Origin: Paraburkholderia dinghuensis
GTDB taxonomy: Bacteria; Pseudomonadota; Gammaproteobacteria; Burkholderiales; Burkholderiaceae
DNA: 64,000 bases
Direction: 5' to 3'
NCBI RefSeq assembly: GCF_003837865.1
Contig: NZ_RQIS01000011.1
Coordinates: 81,236 to 145,235, forward strand
Shown here: in pieces, positions 8,040-17,027 of the stretch
Position numbering within the stretch: position 1 is the stretch's first letter
Layout of the letters: the number at the start of each line of letters is the position of its first letter
Made by a program: the position numbers and the translations under genes
The notes under the pieces: model-generated
Databases searched by the model: none
Seen by the model: the letters and a program-made list of their open reading frames with translations, nothing else
Told to the model about the DNA's origin: nothing

Positions 8040-9071
8040 TCAGGATTGAATGCCGCGCACGTTGCGAGCGGTGCCGTTCCGGCGATCCGATTCGCCCCAG
8101 CCCAACCAGCGATCCGCTTCGCGCGTGTCGCCGACGCGCCGCCAGCGGCCTTCCTGCTGCGCGGTAATCGGAAAACCGCCGACAAAGTCGATCATTTCGC
8201 CTTTCGGACACGGCAGAAACTCCCACTCCTCAGTGCCGTCCAGCACGATCCGCGCACTTTCGACGAAATAGCTGCCGTCCTTGTGCTTCACGCTGCCTTC
8301 GATGTCGGTGGTGGTGCGAATTTCACCCTTGTCGTTCTGGAAGATCGCATAACCCAGATGGTCATGGCCGACCATGAACGAGCCCACGTCCCAACTGCCG
8401 TCCTTGTAGACCGTTGCGAACGACCACCAGATCACGTGCATCTGGTTGTTGACCACAAGGTCCTTGCTGAAGTGGATTGCGCCGCCCTCAGCCATGTACG
8501 CCTGGTCGAAGCACATGAGCCCCTTCACGCGCCGGCCGTCGCAGATGCCCGCGATGTCGTAGATCTGCGAGACGTAGAACGTACCCCAGTCGACTCCGGG
8601 CAGATACCATTGCATGCCCTGGCCGAGCAGCGGGCCGCCCAGCTCGAAGAGCCCCTCCTCGGTCCAGCTAAGCCGCTCGCCCGATGCGCTCAGGTGCCAG
8701 GCCGCGCCAGGCTCGTCTTCCAGACTCGACCAGCATGCCGTGTCACCTTCCAGCCAGCGGCGCGGGAACAGCGTCGTCGCGCGCGGCTCAATGCGCGATT
8801 TGTCGATACGCAGGTGCTGGCCGTCCACGCGGGTGGAGAGATACACGAAGCGCGTCGGGTTCGGCGTGCTGCCTGGCTCGTTGACGGCGCGCACGAACGC
8901 GTACATCTCGCCGTCCTCGTCGCGCACGCAGCCAAACGGCATGCCCTTGGTGAGCTGCAGCCCGTAAAAGCCGCGCAGATCGTGCATTGCGCGGCCGCTG
9001 ACCTTGTGTGGCGCGACGAGGGTCTGGTAACGAAAGTCGCCTCGCTCTGGAATGGTTTTGAAGTATTTCAT
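8040..9071 (-). CDS. Lipocalin/CrtC-like beta-rich protein of unknown function
   Basis: 343 residues from ATG 9071. The sequence is rich in aromatic residues and short beta-strand patterns (GMQWYLPGVDWGTFYVSQIYDI, HVIWWSFATVY, SWDVGSFMVGHDHLGYAIF) of the kind seen in AttH/CrtC-type double-lipocalin proteins, which include carotenoid hydratases and terpenoid-modifying enzymes. The family link is by general resemblance only. No signal peptide is visible, so it is probably cytoplasmic. It lies between P450 and SnoaL genes with short gaps, implying a shared pathway on a bulky hydrophobic substrate. Confidence 0.7.
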   Translation of the reverse strand: MKYFKTIPERGDFRYQTLVAPHKVSGRAMHDLRGFYGLQLTKGMPFGCVRDEDGEMYAFVRAVNEPGSTPNPTRFVYLSTRVDGQHLRIDKSRIEPRATTLFPRRWLEGDTACWSSLEDEPGAAWHLSASGERLSWTEEGLFELGGPLLGQGMQWYLPGVDWGTFYVSQIYDIAGICDGRRVKGLMCFDQAYMAEGGAIHFSKDLVVNNQMHVIWWSFATVYKDGSWDVGSFMVGHDHLGYAIFQNDKGEIRTTTDIEGSVKHKDGSYFVESARIVLDGTEEWEFLPCPKGEMIDFVGGFPITAQQEGRWRRVGDTREADRWLGWGESDRRNGTARNVRGIQS

Positions 9072-9159
9072 GGCTCTATGGGCATGCAGGCGGATGAAAG
9101 AGTGGGCGCGCGAGCGTTGAGAACGAGCGCGCACCGGAAAATGGCGGGCGCGTCGTAGC

Positions 9160-10443
9160 CTAATCCCAGATCACCGGCACGGATTTCGCGCCGCGAAGCT
9201 GCGCTCCAGCGATCTTCGGCGCCGGCTTCGCGGGATCGAGCCGGACGTTCGGGAACAGGTCGAGGATTGCATTTACCGCGCATTGCAGTTCGATCTTCGC
9301 CACGAACTGGCCGATGCACATGTGCGCGCCGAACCCGAAACCGAACGAGGGCTTTGGCCTGCGGTCGATGTCGAACGTATCGGCATTCTCGAAGACGTCT
9401 TCATCCCGGTTCGCCGACATCACCATGCATTGCACCAGCCCGCCTTTGGGCACCTTGACGCCGCCAATCTCGATGTCGCGCGCCGCCTGGCGTACCTTGA
9501 AGGTTGCAACGGGCTCATAGCGTACGGCTTCGTCGATCAGGCGGGGGATCAGGCTGCGGTCGTTGCGCACGCGCTCGACGAGTGCCGGGCGCTCGAGCAG
9601 CAACGTAATCACCGAACTGAACGTGCGGGTCGTGGTTTCGCCGGCGGCCGGCAGCAGCGAACGCACGAAGGTCGTCACTTCGTGATCGTCGAGCTTGTGG
9701 CCCTCGTATTCGGCGCGCATCAGGCGGCTGATCAGGTCATCGCCCTCAGCGCCGGCTGCGCGGCGCTGCACAACCACTTCCATTACCGCGTCATAGAGGT
9801 TCTTGACCGCCGCAGCCGCAATGGGGCCGAAGATCCGGATCTTCTCCGGATCGATCTGGTTGCCCGCTACCATCGCCAGCGCCCAGGTCGCGTACTGGTT
9901 GAACTTTGCTGTGTCGTCGGTTGGAAAGCCCATCAGCGCGTACATTTCGCGGATCGGGAAATACAGGCCGAAGTCCATCAGGTCGGCCTGCTTCTTCGGC
10001 ACGAGCGGCGCGAGGAAGTCTTCGCGGATCACGCGATCGAGCTCGGGACGCCAGCGGTTCACGGTTTCCGGCATGAACACCGGCTGCAGCAGACCGCGCG
10101 CGCGACGGTGCGCGTCGCCGTCCATCGCCAGGATGATCAGTCCGTCGAAGAATGCGCCGAAGCCCTCGGCGATGAAGCCGTTTGTGAAGGTCGTGGCATC
10201 GCGCATCACCGCTAGCACGTCCTGATACTTGAAGAGCGTCACCTCGCACTTCGCAGCCTTGGCGCCCGCATTGGTGGGGATACCCAGATGTGTCGCGACG
10301 AAATCCCCCTTCATGACCGGATTCTTGTGGCGCATTTCACGGCACAGTGCCTGCAGGTCGATGTCCGGGCCGCGATAGGTATCAGAGACGGCGTGGTACG
10401 CCGCCTCGAGGTCCTGCATGGGGTTCTCGAGGGTGGTGCTCAT
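9160..10443 (-). CDS. Cytochrome P450
   Basis: 427 residues, soluble bacterial class. The heme-binding loop FGFGFGAHMCIG has its Cys at about 376, the I-helix oxygen-activation motif is AAGETTT, and the K-helix ExxR is within EAVRYEP. All catalytic landmarks are intact. It leads a minus-strand unit with the lipocalin-like and SnoaL genes. Redox partners could be any of the ferredoxins at 14980, 29977 or 30300; no ferredoxin reductase is in the window. It probably hydroxylates the hydrophobic substrate of the cluster or an early intermediate. Confidence 0.95.
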   Translation of the reverse strand: MSTTLENPMQDLEAAYHAVSDTYRGPDIDLQALCREMRHKNPVMKGDFVATHLGIPTNAGAKAAKCEVTLFKYQDVLAVMRDATTFTNGFIAEGFGAFFDGLIILAMDGDAHRRARGLLQPVFMPETVNRWRPELDRVIREDFLAPLVPKKQADLMDFGLYFPIREMYALMGFPTDDTAKFNQYATWALAMVAGNQIDPEKIRIFGPIAAAAVKNLYDAVMEVVVQRRAAGAEGDDLISRLMRAEYEGHKLDDHEVTTFVRSLLPAAGETTTRTFSSVITLLLERPALVERVRNDRSLIPRLIDEAVRYEPVATFKVRQAARDIEIGGVKVPKGGLVQCMVMSANRDEDVFENADTFDIDRRPKPSFGFGFGAHMCIGQFVAKIELQCAVNAILDLFPNVRLDPAKPAPKIAGAQLRGAKSVPVIWD

Positions 10444-10717
10444 GTGTCTCCTTTGTCGGCCCGTGTCGGGCCTCGTTTAGGCCCTGCGAGATGGGCGATA
10501 TGGCAGGGCACGTCGAATGGTGTACGCCGTGCAGCTTAACGGCGTCGGATGTCGCTGTCCGCCGCGTTCGTTTGACGCCACGTCAAATGAGGGGGCATTG
10601 CCTGACCAGGGGGATGGCATGAAGGTAGACATATTCTTTATAAGTGTGTATTTTTGACCGACCGTGAACCGGGCGACCGCCCGGCAGACGCAATGTCGAA
10701 TCAATGTCGAATACGCG

Positions 10718-11110
10718 ATGGAATCAGCCGTCTCAGATCTCTACACGGTGGCGGGCGACGAGCATCTGGTCCGCCACCCGCGGATGCCGTCGTCGCGACT
10801 CTCAGTGGACGCGCATATCTGCACGCCGCGCTTCGAGGTCAACGTGCGCACGCTCCGGCTGAACGATCCGCTCGACGCGTATTTCCGTCCCTTGGATGGA
10901 TATCTCGACATGTCACTGGACGAGTACTCGCACGGGCGCTACGGCGCATTTCGCGGCGAAACCGGCCACACCGGCTTCGCGCCGCTCGGCTCAAGCGTGT
11001 TCGTGCCGGCGGGACAGACCTTTCACGTGCGCGGTGCGCCCATGCGGCGGCGCGCCGTCTGCTGCATGTTCGCGGATGAATGCACGGTGTGCGGCGGCCG
11101 CGGCAGCGAG
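10718..11110 (+). pseudogene. N-terminal fragment of an AraC-type regulator
   Basis: From ATG 10718 the frame encodes about 130 residues that resemble the cupin-like sensor half of AraC regulators (GYLDMSLDEY, FAPLGSSVFVPAGQTFHVRG). The expected helix-turn-helix half is missing: the frame drifts into a low-complexity Arg/Ser tail after about 11110, and a different broken gene follows. No second half was found nearby, so this looks like a deletion relic joined to the acyl-CoA-reductase-like remnant. Confidence 0.6.
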
Positions 11111-11136
11111 CGTGCCGTGATCGTATCGCGGGACCC

Positions 11137-11449
11137 ACGCCGGTCAGCTTCTCTCGCGTCCTCGGCTGTCGGGTCGGCAATCTCATGCCGGTCGACGATC
11201 TCGCGACCTCGGTGCGCTCGGTCAATGCGTATACGCAGACCATCGGCATTTTTCCCGAGACGCTGATGGCCGCGTTGCGTGACCAGTTGGCGTGGCAAGG
11301 CGCGCAGCGTCTAGTGTCGCTCGGTGTGGCCGGCAACGCTGCAGCACAACCTCGACGGGCAGGACGCCATCGAACCGCTGCGCTGAATGGTGAAGTGGGG
11401 CACCGAGGAGGCTGCAGACCCTGTACTGATCGAGTCGCTTGCGGGCTGA
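11137..11449 (+). pseudogene. C-terminal remnant of an acyl-CoA reductase (LuxC-like) or aldehyde-dehydrogenase-fold gene
   Basis: In one frame the segment VGNLMPVDDLATSVRSVNAY continues to TQTIGIFPETLMAALRD and QGAQRLVSLG, which matches the end of LuxC-type acyl-CoA reductases. The frame then shifts: LQHNLDGQDAIEPLR and MVKWGTEEAADP follow in another frame separated by a stop, ending at 11449. At least two frame breaks and the missing N-terminal ~75% show it is not functional. The original gene would have been followed directly by the terminator at 11437. Confidence 0.6.
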
Positions 11450-11466
11450 GCGGCCCGCAAGCTTTT
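11437..11466 (+). terminator. Rho-independent terminator after the acyl-CoA reductase relic
   Basis: Perfect 10-bp arms GCTTGCGGGC and GCCCGCAAGC with a 6-nt loop, followed by TTTT. The stop codon of the relic lies in the loop. It insulates the SDR gene at 11492 from upstream transcription. Confidence 0.85.
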
Positions 11467-11491
11467 CCACTTATCGAAGGTAGCCAGGCAT

Positions 11492-12226
11492 ATGAATCCG
11501 ATTGAAGAGAAGGTTGTCATGATCACGGGCGCGAGCAGCGGCATCGGCGAAGCAACGGCGCGCCGGCTCGCGCAGCATGGCGCGAAGCTCGTGCTTGCGG
11601 CGCGAAGGGCTGAGCGCCTCAGTCAGCTGGCCGGACAGCTCGGTGGCTCCGACCAGGTCATCTGGGCCGCTACCGACGTGACGAAGCCCGAGGCGCTCCA
11701 GCAGCTCGCGGCGACGGCGCGCGAGCGTTTCGGCCACATCGACGTGCTCGTCAACAACGCGGGCATCATGCCGGTTTCGCTGATTGCGCAAGGCTGCGTC
11801 GACGACTGGAACCGCATGATCGACGTGAACATCAAGGGCGTGCTGTACGGCATCCATGCGGTGCTGGGCGCCATGCTGGAACGGGGCGCCGGTCATGTCA
11901 TCAACATTTCGTCGGTGGCCGGCCTGAGCGTTGGACCGGGCGGCGCGGTCTATTCGGCGACGAAGTTCGCCGTGCGCGCGATCAGCGAGGGGCTGCGGCA
12001 GGAATGCGCGGGCAAGGTACGCGTCACCTCGATCTGTCCTGGACTCGTGGCAAGCGAGCTGCCGGGCAGTATCACGGTGCCCGCGTTCCGCGAGCGCGCG
12101 CAGAAGCTCTTCGAAGGGGCGATGCCTGCCGACGCGATCGCCGATGCCATCGTCTACGCGATCACCCAGCCGGAGCAGGTCGCGGTGAACGAAATCATCG
12201 TGCGGCCGCTGACGCAGAGCTTCTGA
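11492..12226 (+). CDS. Short-chain dehydrogenase/reductase
   Basis: 244 residues, classical SDR length. TGASSGIG nucleotide-binding motif, NNAG, active-site Ser in ISSV and the YSATK catalytic pair are all present, so the enzyme should be active with NAD(P). The closest look is to the YdfG/serine-dehydrogenase-like group. It sits between the relic terminator and a TetR gene transcribed in the same direction 107 bp later. Substrate unknown; oxidation of a hydroxyl made by the P450 or Rieske enzymes is plausible. Confidence 0.9.
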   Translation: MNPIEEKVVMITGASSGIGEATARRLAQHGAKLVLAARRAERLSQLAGQLGGSDQVIWAATDVTKPEALQQLAATARERFGHIDVLVNNAGIMPVSLIAQGCVDDWNRMIDVNIKGVLYGIHAVLGAMLERGAGHVINISSVAGLSVGPGGAVYSATKFAVRAISEGLRQECAGKVRVTSICPGLVASELPGSITVPAFRERAQKLFEGAMPADAIADAIVYAITQPEQVAVNEIIVRPLTQSF

Positions 12227-12333
12227 ACATCGGTCCGCACAGCGGCGAACGCGTGCACCGGATGGGTGATCGACACTACAATGCGAGAGTCGATGCGGTT
12301 ACCCACCGATTGCAGTTGTCCTCCTGTTCGCCA

Positions 12334-13077
12334 ATGTCCTCGCCGCCAGCCGATACCGCATCGCTCAATTCGCCCTCCCGCAAGCGGGCGACAATCGCCC
12401 GCCTGCTCAAGGAAGCGCGCCGCGCGTTCTCGGCGCACGGCCTCGCAGGCGCGCGCATCGACGATATCGCGCGCGCCGCGGGCGTCACCAAGCAACTGGT
12501 CTACCACTATTTCACCAGCAAGGAGGCGCTGTTCGCGAGTGTGCTCGACGAATCGGCGCAAGACGTGCTGGCGGATCTGCTGGCGCTCGAACTCGACCAT
12601 CTGCCTCCGTTAGAGGGACTGCGGGTGCTGCTGCGGCACGGCTTCGACCAGTATCGGCGCGATCCGACATTGGGCTCGCTGGCGCAGGAGAGCTTGCGCT
12701 TTCACGAGCATCAGGCCGGCGCTACACCGCGCAATCGCTTTGTCGATCTGGCGCCCGCGCTGGTTGCGCAGATGGAGCGCATCCTGTTGCGTGGTGTCGC
12801 GAGCGGCGACTTTCGTCCCGGCGTCGACGCACGGATGTTCTATGCGGCCGCGGCGCTGCTGACGACCGGCGGGTTCACCAATCACTATACGGTGTCGGCG
12901 GTGGCGGGCTTCGATACGACGTCGGCGGACGGCGCGGTGGCGTGGCGCGAATATTCGATCGATTTCGTGCTGTCCACGATACTCGCGCACGAGCGGCCGC
13001 CGCTGACGCGGCCGCGCGCGCCGTCTTCGCGCTCAGCCGATGCCCCACGCGCCGAGGACGGCGGCTACGAGACCTAG
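12334..13077 (+). CDS. TetR-family regulator
   Basis: 247 residues from ATG 12334. HTH segment IDDIARAAGVTKQLVYHYF near residues 46-64 and a longer ligand domain with a TetR_C-like look. The frame is open further upstream inside the SDR gene, but those residues belong to the shadow of that gene. Its last 45 bp overlap the convergent CrtI-like gene, so the two 3' ends are interlocked. It probably regulates the adjacent SDR or the 13-17 kb genes. Confidence 0.88.
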   Translation: MSSPPADTASLNSPSRKRATIARLLKEARRAFSAHGLAGARIDDIARAAGVTKQLVYHYFTSKEALFASVLDESAQDVLADLLALELDHLPPLEGLRVLLRHGFDQYRRDPTLGSLAQESLRFHEHQAGATPRNRFVDLAPALVAQMERILLRGVASGDFRPGVDARMFYAAAALLTTGGFTNHYTVSAVAGFDTTSADGAVAWREYSIDFVLSTILAHERPPLTRPRAPSSRSADAPRAEDGGYET

Positions 13078-14679
13078 CGCTCGCATGCTGCGGCGCTCGC
13101 TTTGCCCCAGCCATCGCTGTACCCGGTGTGCTGCGATGCGGCCCGGCATGCCGTTCACGCCGCCGCCGGGATGGATGCCTGCACCACCGAAGTAAAGCCC
13201 CGGCACCGGCAGTGTCGCGCCGCCCAGACCATAGGCGGGCCTGAGTTTGTTCGAGCGCATCGTGGTGGTGTCGATATGCACCACGCAGCCATTGACCGTG
13301 TTCAGCCGCCGTGTGAAATCCGGCGCCGCCTCCATCCGGCGTGCGATTTCGAATTCCTTCAGCCCGTCGACATATTCGCTTGCCTGGTCGATCACCTGCT
13401 GCGCAACCCGCTCGCGGATGGCGTCCCAGCCCTCGCGCGGATTCGCGGGCATGGCGGGCGGATAGATGTAGACCGTGTCCTGCCCGGCGGGGGCCTGCGA
13501 GGGATCGACCGCGCTGGGTGCCGCGATCGTCAGGTAGGGCAGCGTCGGCACTTCGCCGCGGGCTGCCGCACGGAAATTCTCCAGTACCGCCTCGGCCGTG
13601 CCGATCAGCAGGCAGGTTTTGCGCAGGTCGACGCCGTCGCCGCGCTTCGCCTCGAAGCGCGCGAGCGAAATCTGCCCACGCAGCGCCATGTCGAGCTTCA
13701 ACGGGGAGGCGCCGTGGGCGTTAGCCGGTGCATGACGGATGCGGGTCAGCAGGCGCTGGTCGATGCGCCCCGGCGTCACCAGTTCCAGAGCGACCTGCGG
13801 GTGGCAGCTCGCGATGACGGCGCGCGCGTCGAAGGTGCGGCCGTCGGTGAGGCGCACGCCGCGCACCGCCTGCCCATCGGCGACGATTTCCTCGACGCGG
13901 GCGGACGTCAACACTTCGCCTCCCAGTTCGCGCAGGCGCGCGGCCATCGCATTTGAGAGCGTCTGCATGCCACCGACCACCCGGCCAACACCGAAGCGAT
14001 GCAAAAATCCAAGTAGTGCGTAATAAATGCCGCTGCCGTCCGCAGTGATCGGCCCGGCAAGTCCCGTCAGGGAGCACATTGCCGAGATCGTAACGGGATG
14101 TTCGAAGTGCTCGAGCGCGGCCTGATAAGCCGACCCGGTCAGCAACGCCATCAGCTCCGGCTTGAGCTTTCGGTTGCGTAACGCAGCGCGCAACGCCTCA
14201 AAGCGCGCGCCCAGATTGCCCTCTGCCGGATCGACGCGCATCATCGGCACGGCCAGGTCGAGGAAGGCAAAAACGACTTTGATGAACGCAAGGAAGGATT
14301 CCGCGTCCTTCGGGCTGTAACGGCGAATCTCCTGCGCAGTCTGCTCTGGATCACGCCAGAACACCAGCGACGTGCCGTCCGGGTGCAGGTAGACATAGCC
14401 GGGCGTCAACTCCACCTGCCGAAAGCCGTGCCGCTCCAGCTCGAGTTCGCGCGGAACGCGCGGATGGACGCGCATTGACATCATGTCTAGCGCGCACGGA
14501 TGAATGAGGTGTTCGGGCGCCTCGGGTAGCAGATAGCCAGAGGAGGCCATGCCGCCCACCTTCTCCAGCGCTTCGAGCACGAGTACCTTTTTGCCGGCTG
14601 CCGCCAGATAGCAACCAGCGGACAGGCCGTTGTGGCCGCCGCCGACGATCACGACATCATGGGTCTGACTGATTGACAT
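13033..14679 (-). CDS. CrtI-like FAD-dependent amine-oxidase-fold oxidoreductase
   Basis: 548 residues. N-terminal Rossmann motif VIVGGGHNGLSAGCYLAAAG with the GG doublet region (VGGMASSG), and the C-terminal FAD motif GLYFGGAGIHPGGGVNGMPG, both typical of phytoene-desaturase-type flavoproteins. Such enzymes desaturate or isomerise hydrophobic polyenes and rings; in catabolic clusters they may dehydrogenate alicyclic rings. It is divergent from the ferredoxin-SDR-dioxygenase unit across a 300-bp promoter region. The final ~15 residues overlap the TetR gene. Confidence 0.88.
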   Translation of the reverse strand: MSISQTHDVVIVGGGHNGLSAGCYLAAAGKKVLVLEALEKVGGMASSGYLLPEAPEHLIHPCALDMMSMRVHPRVPRELELERHGFRQVELTPGYVYLHPDGTSLVFWRDPEQTAQEIRRYSPKDAESFLAFIKVVFAFLDLAVPMMRVDPAEGNLGARFEALRAALRNRKLKPELMALLTGSAYQAALEHFEHPVTISAMCSLTGLAGPITADGSGIYYALLGFLHRFGVGRVVGGMQTLSNAMAARLRELGGEVLTSARVEEIVADGQAVRGVRLTDGRTFDARAVIASCHPQVALELVTPGRIDQRLLTRIRHAPANAHGASPLKLDMALRGQISLARFEAKRGDGVDLRKTCLLIGTAEAVLENFRAAARGEVPTLPYLTIAAPSAVDPSQAPAGQDTVYIYPPAMPANPREGWDAIRERVAQQVIDQASEYVDGLKEFEIARRMEAAPDFTRRLNTVNGCVVHIDTTTMRSNKLRPAYGLGGATLPVPGLYFGGAGIHPGGGVNGMPGRIAAHRVQRWLGQSERRSMRALGLVAAVLGAWGIG

Positions 14680-14911
14680 CTGTCTCCGTCCTTATTGTTG
14701 TCGGGGCCGCGCGGACTTGGTGGCCACGCGGCCGTATGATCAGATCCTGCGCGAACAAGTGGATCATATATGTGGCAACTGTTCAATGTAATGCGCTGAC
14801 CAGGAGTAAAACGAATGCGGAAAATCCATTCAGAGGCCGACCCATATCGAAGACGCGTGGCCACTGCCGCACGCAGGGCGCCAGGGACAACCCGAATGCT
14901 AAACTCAACAC

Positions 14912-14935
14912 TTATATTGAATCTGTGCATATAAT
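14912..14935. promoter_or_regulatory. Inverted repeat with embedded -10 box upstream of ferredoxin gene
   Basis: TTATAT (14912-14917) and ATATAA (14929-14934) are inverted across 11 bp, and TATAAT (14930-14935) forms a perfect -10 box 45 bp before the ferredoxin start. A repressor bound here would block that promoter. No convincing -35 box was found, which is common for activator-dependent promoters. Confidence 0.4.
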
Positions 14936-14979
14936 TTCCTCGCTAATGTCGGCACAGCCGGCGATCAACGGGAGGAGAC

Positions 14980-15210
14980 ATGGATTCGGAAATCAAGGGG
15001 ACGGCCGTGCTGCACGTGCGAGCCGATCGCAGCCGCTGCTGCGGCTACGGGCTGTGCGCGCAACTGTGTCCACAGGTCTACAAGCTCGACGAAAACGGAA
15101 TCGTCTACCTCGAGTCCGACACCGTGCCGCCGGAACTCGAAAGCGAAGCGCGGGAGGGCGCCGCGGCTTGTCCGGCTGAGGCGCTCACGGTCGAAGCGGC
15201 CGGCGCATAA
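14980..15210 (+). CDS. Small [3Fe-4S]/[4Fe-4S] ferredoxin
   Basis: 76 residues after an AGGAGA ribosome site. Pattern RC-x5-C-x3-CP near residues 18-31 and a remote CP near residue 61 match the one-cluster ferredoxins that serve bacterial P450s. The extra Cys in the first motif (CC, and C rather than Ala at the third position) leaves open a [4Fe-4S] cluster. It leads a unit with an SDR and the extradiol dioxygenase and may feed the P450 at 9160, which has no ferredoxin of its own. Confidence 0.9.
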   Translation: MDSEIKGTAVLHVRADRSRCCGYGLCAQLCPQVYKLDENGIVYLESDTVPPELESEAREGAAACPAEALTVEAAGA

Positions 15211-15240
15211 CCGTGCCGGTCTGAGAGGCGGAGGTGGCGG

Positions 15241-15999
15241 ATGGGACGGCTCGAAGGCAAGGTCGCATTGATCAGTGGTACGGGCGGCGGACAAGGCAGG
15301 GCTGCGGCGTTACGGTTCGCGCGTGAAGGTGCGCGGGTCTTCGGCTGCGACGTCAATGCGGCTGCGCAGCAGGAGACAGTGGAGCTCGCGCGGGCCGAAG
15401 GCCTCGAAGTGGCTGGCGCCGGCAGCGTGGACCTGGGCGACGCGCAGGCCGCGCAGGCCTGGGTCGAAGAGGCGGCCGCCGCGTACGGCAGAATCGATAT
15501 CCTTTACAACAACGCGTCCGCCGCGCGCTTCGGCGCTGTCGGCGACATGTCAGTCGACGACTGGCGCTGGACCATGCGCAACGAGCTCGACCTGGTCTTC
15601 TACGCCACGCACTATGCGTGGCGGCATCTCGCCGAACGCGGCGGCGTGATCGTCAACATCTCGTCGGTGGCGGCGTGGGGTGCTTCGGACACGACCGGCA
15701 TCGGCGCGCATTCTGCGGCGAAAGCCGGCGTCGTGGCGTTGACCCGGCAGCTTGCCATCGAAGGCGCGAGGCATCGCATCCGCGCGGTCAGTATCAGTCC
15801 GGGTGTCGTTGCCACCCCGGGCACCCGGCCGTTTCTCGACAACCCCGCGACGCGCGCGGCGCTGCTGGCCGGGGTGCCGGTACAGCGAGCGGCCGAACCG
15901 GAAGAAATCGTCGCCGTCGCGCTGTTCGTTGCATCCGACGAGGCTTCGTACCTCACCGGCACGGACATCGTGGTGGACGGCGGAATGCTGTCACTGTGA
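15241..15999 (+). CDS. SDR-family protein with His in place of the catalytic Tyr
   Basis: 252 residues. The coenzyme motif is SGTGGGQGRAAAL, NNAS replaces NNAG, the Ser of ISSVAAWG is present, and the catalytic YxxxK reads H-S-A-A-K in GAHSAAKAG. The C-terminal TGTDIVVDGGM is standard. The Tyr-to-His change at the proton-donor position suggests altered chemistry or a dehydrogenase subgroup that tolerates His. It lies 30 bp after the ferredoxin and 41 bp before the dioxygenase, so one mRNA is expected. Confidence 0.88.
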   Translation: MGRLEGKVALISGTGGGQGRAAALRFAREGARVFGCDVNAAAQQETVELARAEGLEVAGAGSVDLGDAQAAQAWVEEAAAAYGRIDILYNNASAARFGAVGDMSVDDWRWTMRNELDLVFYATHYAWRHLAERGGVIVNISSVAAWGASDTTGIGAHSAAKAGVVALTRQLAIEGARHRIRAVSISPGVVATPGTRPFLDNPATRAALLAGVPVQRAAEPEEIVAVALFVASDEASYLTGTDIVVDGGMLSL

Positions 16000-16040
16000 C
16001 AGCCCATGCATGCGCGAGCAAGAACGCACCAGGAGACACT

Positions 16041-16991
16041 GTGGACATCATCGGCATTGGATATCTCGGCCTTGAGACGGCCAGAATGGACGAATGGCGG
16101 ACATACGGGCCCGAAGTGCTGGGCTGGCAGATCGGCGAGTCGCCTCAGAACGATCGCGACTCGCTTTATTTCCGGATCGACGACCGGCGGCATCGCTTCG
16201 CGTTTCATCCGGGCAAGTCAGACCGGCTGGCTTACGTCGGCTGGGAAGCGCGCGGCAAGCTGGAGTTTCAGGCTGCCGTTCAGCGCCTGCGTGACGCCGG
16301 TATCGAAGTCACTCAAGGCGATGCCGAACTGCGCGGCGTGCGGGACGTAGTGCGTTTTCGTGATCCGGTTGGCTACCAGCACGAGCTGTTCTACTCGCAG
16401 AAATGGATGCCGCGCTCGTTCATCCCTGGACGGCCACACGGCGGCTTCACTGCAGGTGCACGCGGACTTGGCCATGTCGTCCTGATCACGCCGGAGTTCC
16501 CGCCGGAGCTCGAACATTTCCTGACCGTGGTGATGGGCTTTCACTACTACGGCGCTGGCGCCGGCAAAGGCAAGACCGCGTTCTACCGCTCGAAACTCAA
16601 TAACAGCACGAGCCACGATATCGCGTACGGTCATGGGCCGAACAAGATGGGAATCCAGCACATCGGCCTCTTCGTGAACAGCCTGCGCGACGTCGGAGAG
16701 ACGTACGATATCGTCAAGCAGCGCAACCTTCCGATGATGATGACGCTCGGGCAGCACACGCAGGATCCGCACGTGTCGTTCTATCACTTCTCGCCTGGCG
16801 GCTTTGCGTTCGAGATCATCACCGAACTCGAACCCTGGCATGAGGACGGCTTCGAGCTGAACCCCGAAAAGCTCAGCACGTGGGGCCACGAGCAGGTCGG
16901 CCCGATCCTCGGCCCAAGCGTGCGCGCACCGGAGGAAGTCCTCGATCCGCAAGGGCTGGAAATTCTCGCGCGCTGGCGCCGGCCGGCTTAG
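16041..16991 (+). CDS. Extradiol ring-cleavage dioxygenase, BphC/HsaC type
   Basis: 316 residues from GTG 16041, preceded by AGGAGA; no ATG lies near the conserved start. Two VOC modules are present. The Fe(II) ligands of type I extradiol enzymes are all visible: H145 (GLGHVV), H207 (GIQHIG) and E258 (FAFEII), at nearly the same spacing as in BphC. It should cleave a catechol-type intermediate next to a hydroxyl, giving a yellow meta-cleavage product. The FAH, RraA and hydrolase genes elsewhere in the window can process that product. Confidence 0.92.
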   Translation: MDIIGIGYLGLETARMDEWRTYGPEVLGWQIGESPQNDRDSLYFRIDDRRHRFAFHPGKSDRLAYVGWEARGKLEFQAAVQRLRDAGIEVTQGDAELRGVRDVVRFRDPVGYQHELFYSQKWMPRSFIPGRPHGGFTAGARGLGHVVLITPEFPPELEHFLTVVMGFHYYGAGAGKGKTAFYRSKLNNSTSHDIAYGHGPNKMGIQHIGLFVNSLRDVGETYDIVKQRNLPMMMTLGQHTQDPHVSFYHFSPGGFAFEIITELEPWHEDGFELNPEKLSTWGHEQVGPILGPSVRAPEEVLDPQGLEILARWRRPA

Positions 16992-17006
16992 GGGAAAGAG
17001 GAGAGG

Positions 17007-17023
17007 GCGGGGAAAGTCCCCGC
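17007..17023. terminator. Hairpin between convergent genes
   Basis: GCGGGGA and TCCCCGC pair around an AAG loop in the 36-bp gap between the dioxygenase stop and the stop of the minus-strand hydrolase. There is no T-run, so it may act as a weak or bidirectional terminator or protect mRNA ends. Confidence 0.45.
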
Positions 17024-17027
17024 TCGC

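Noticed and set aside
13102..13956. Long plus-strand open frame opposite the CrtI-like gene
   Set aside because: Arg/Ala/His-rich translation without domain sense; it is the GC-rich antisense shadow of 13033-14679.
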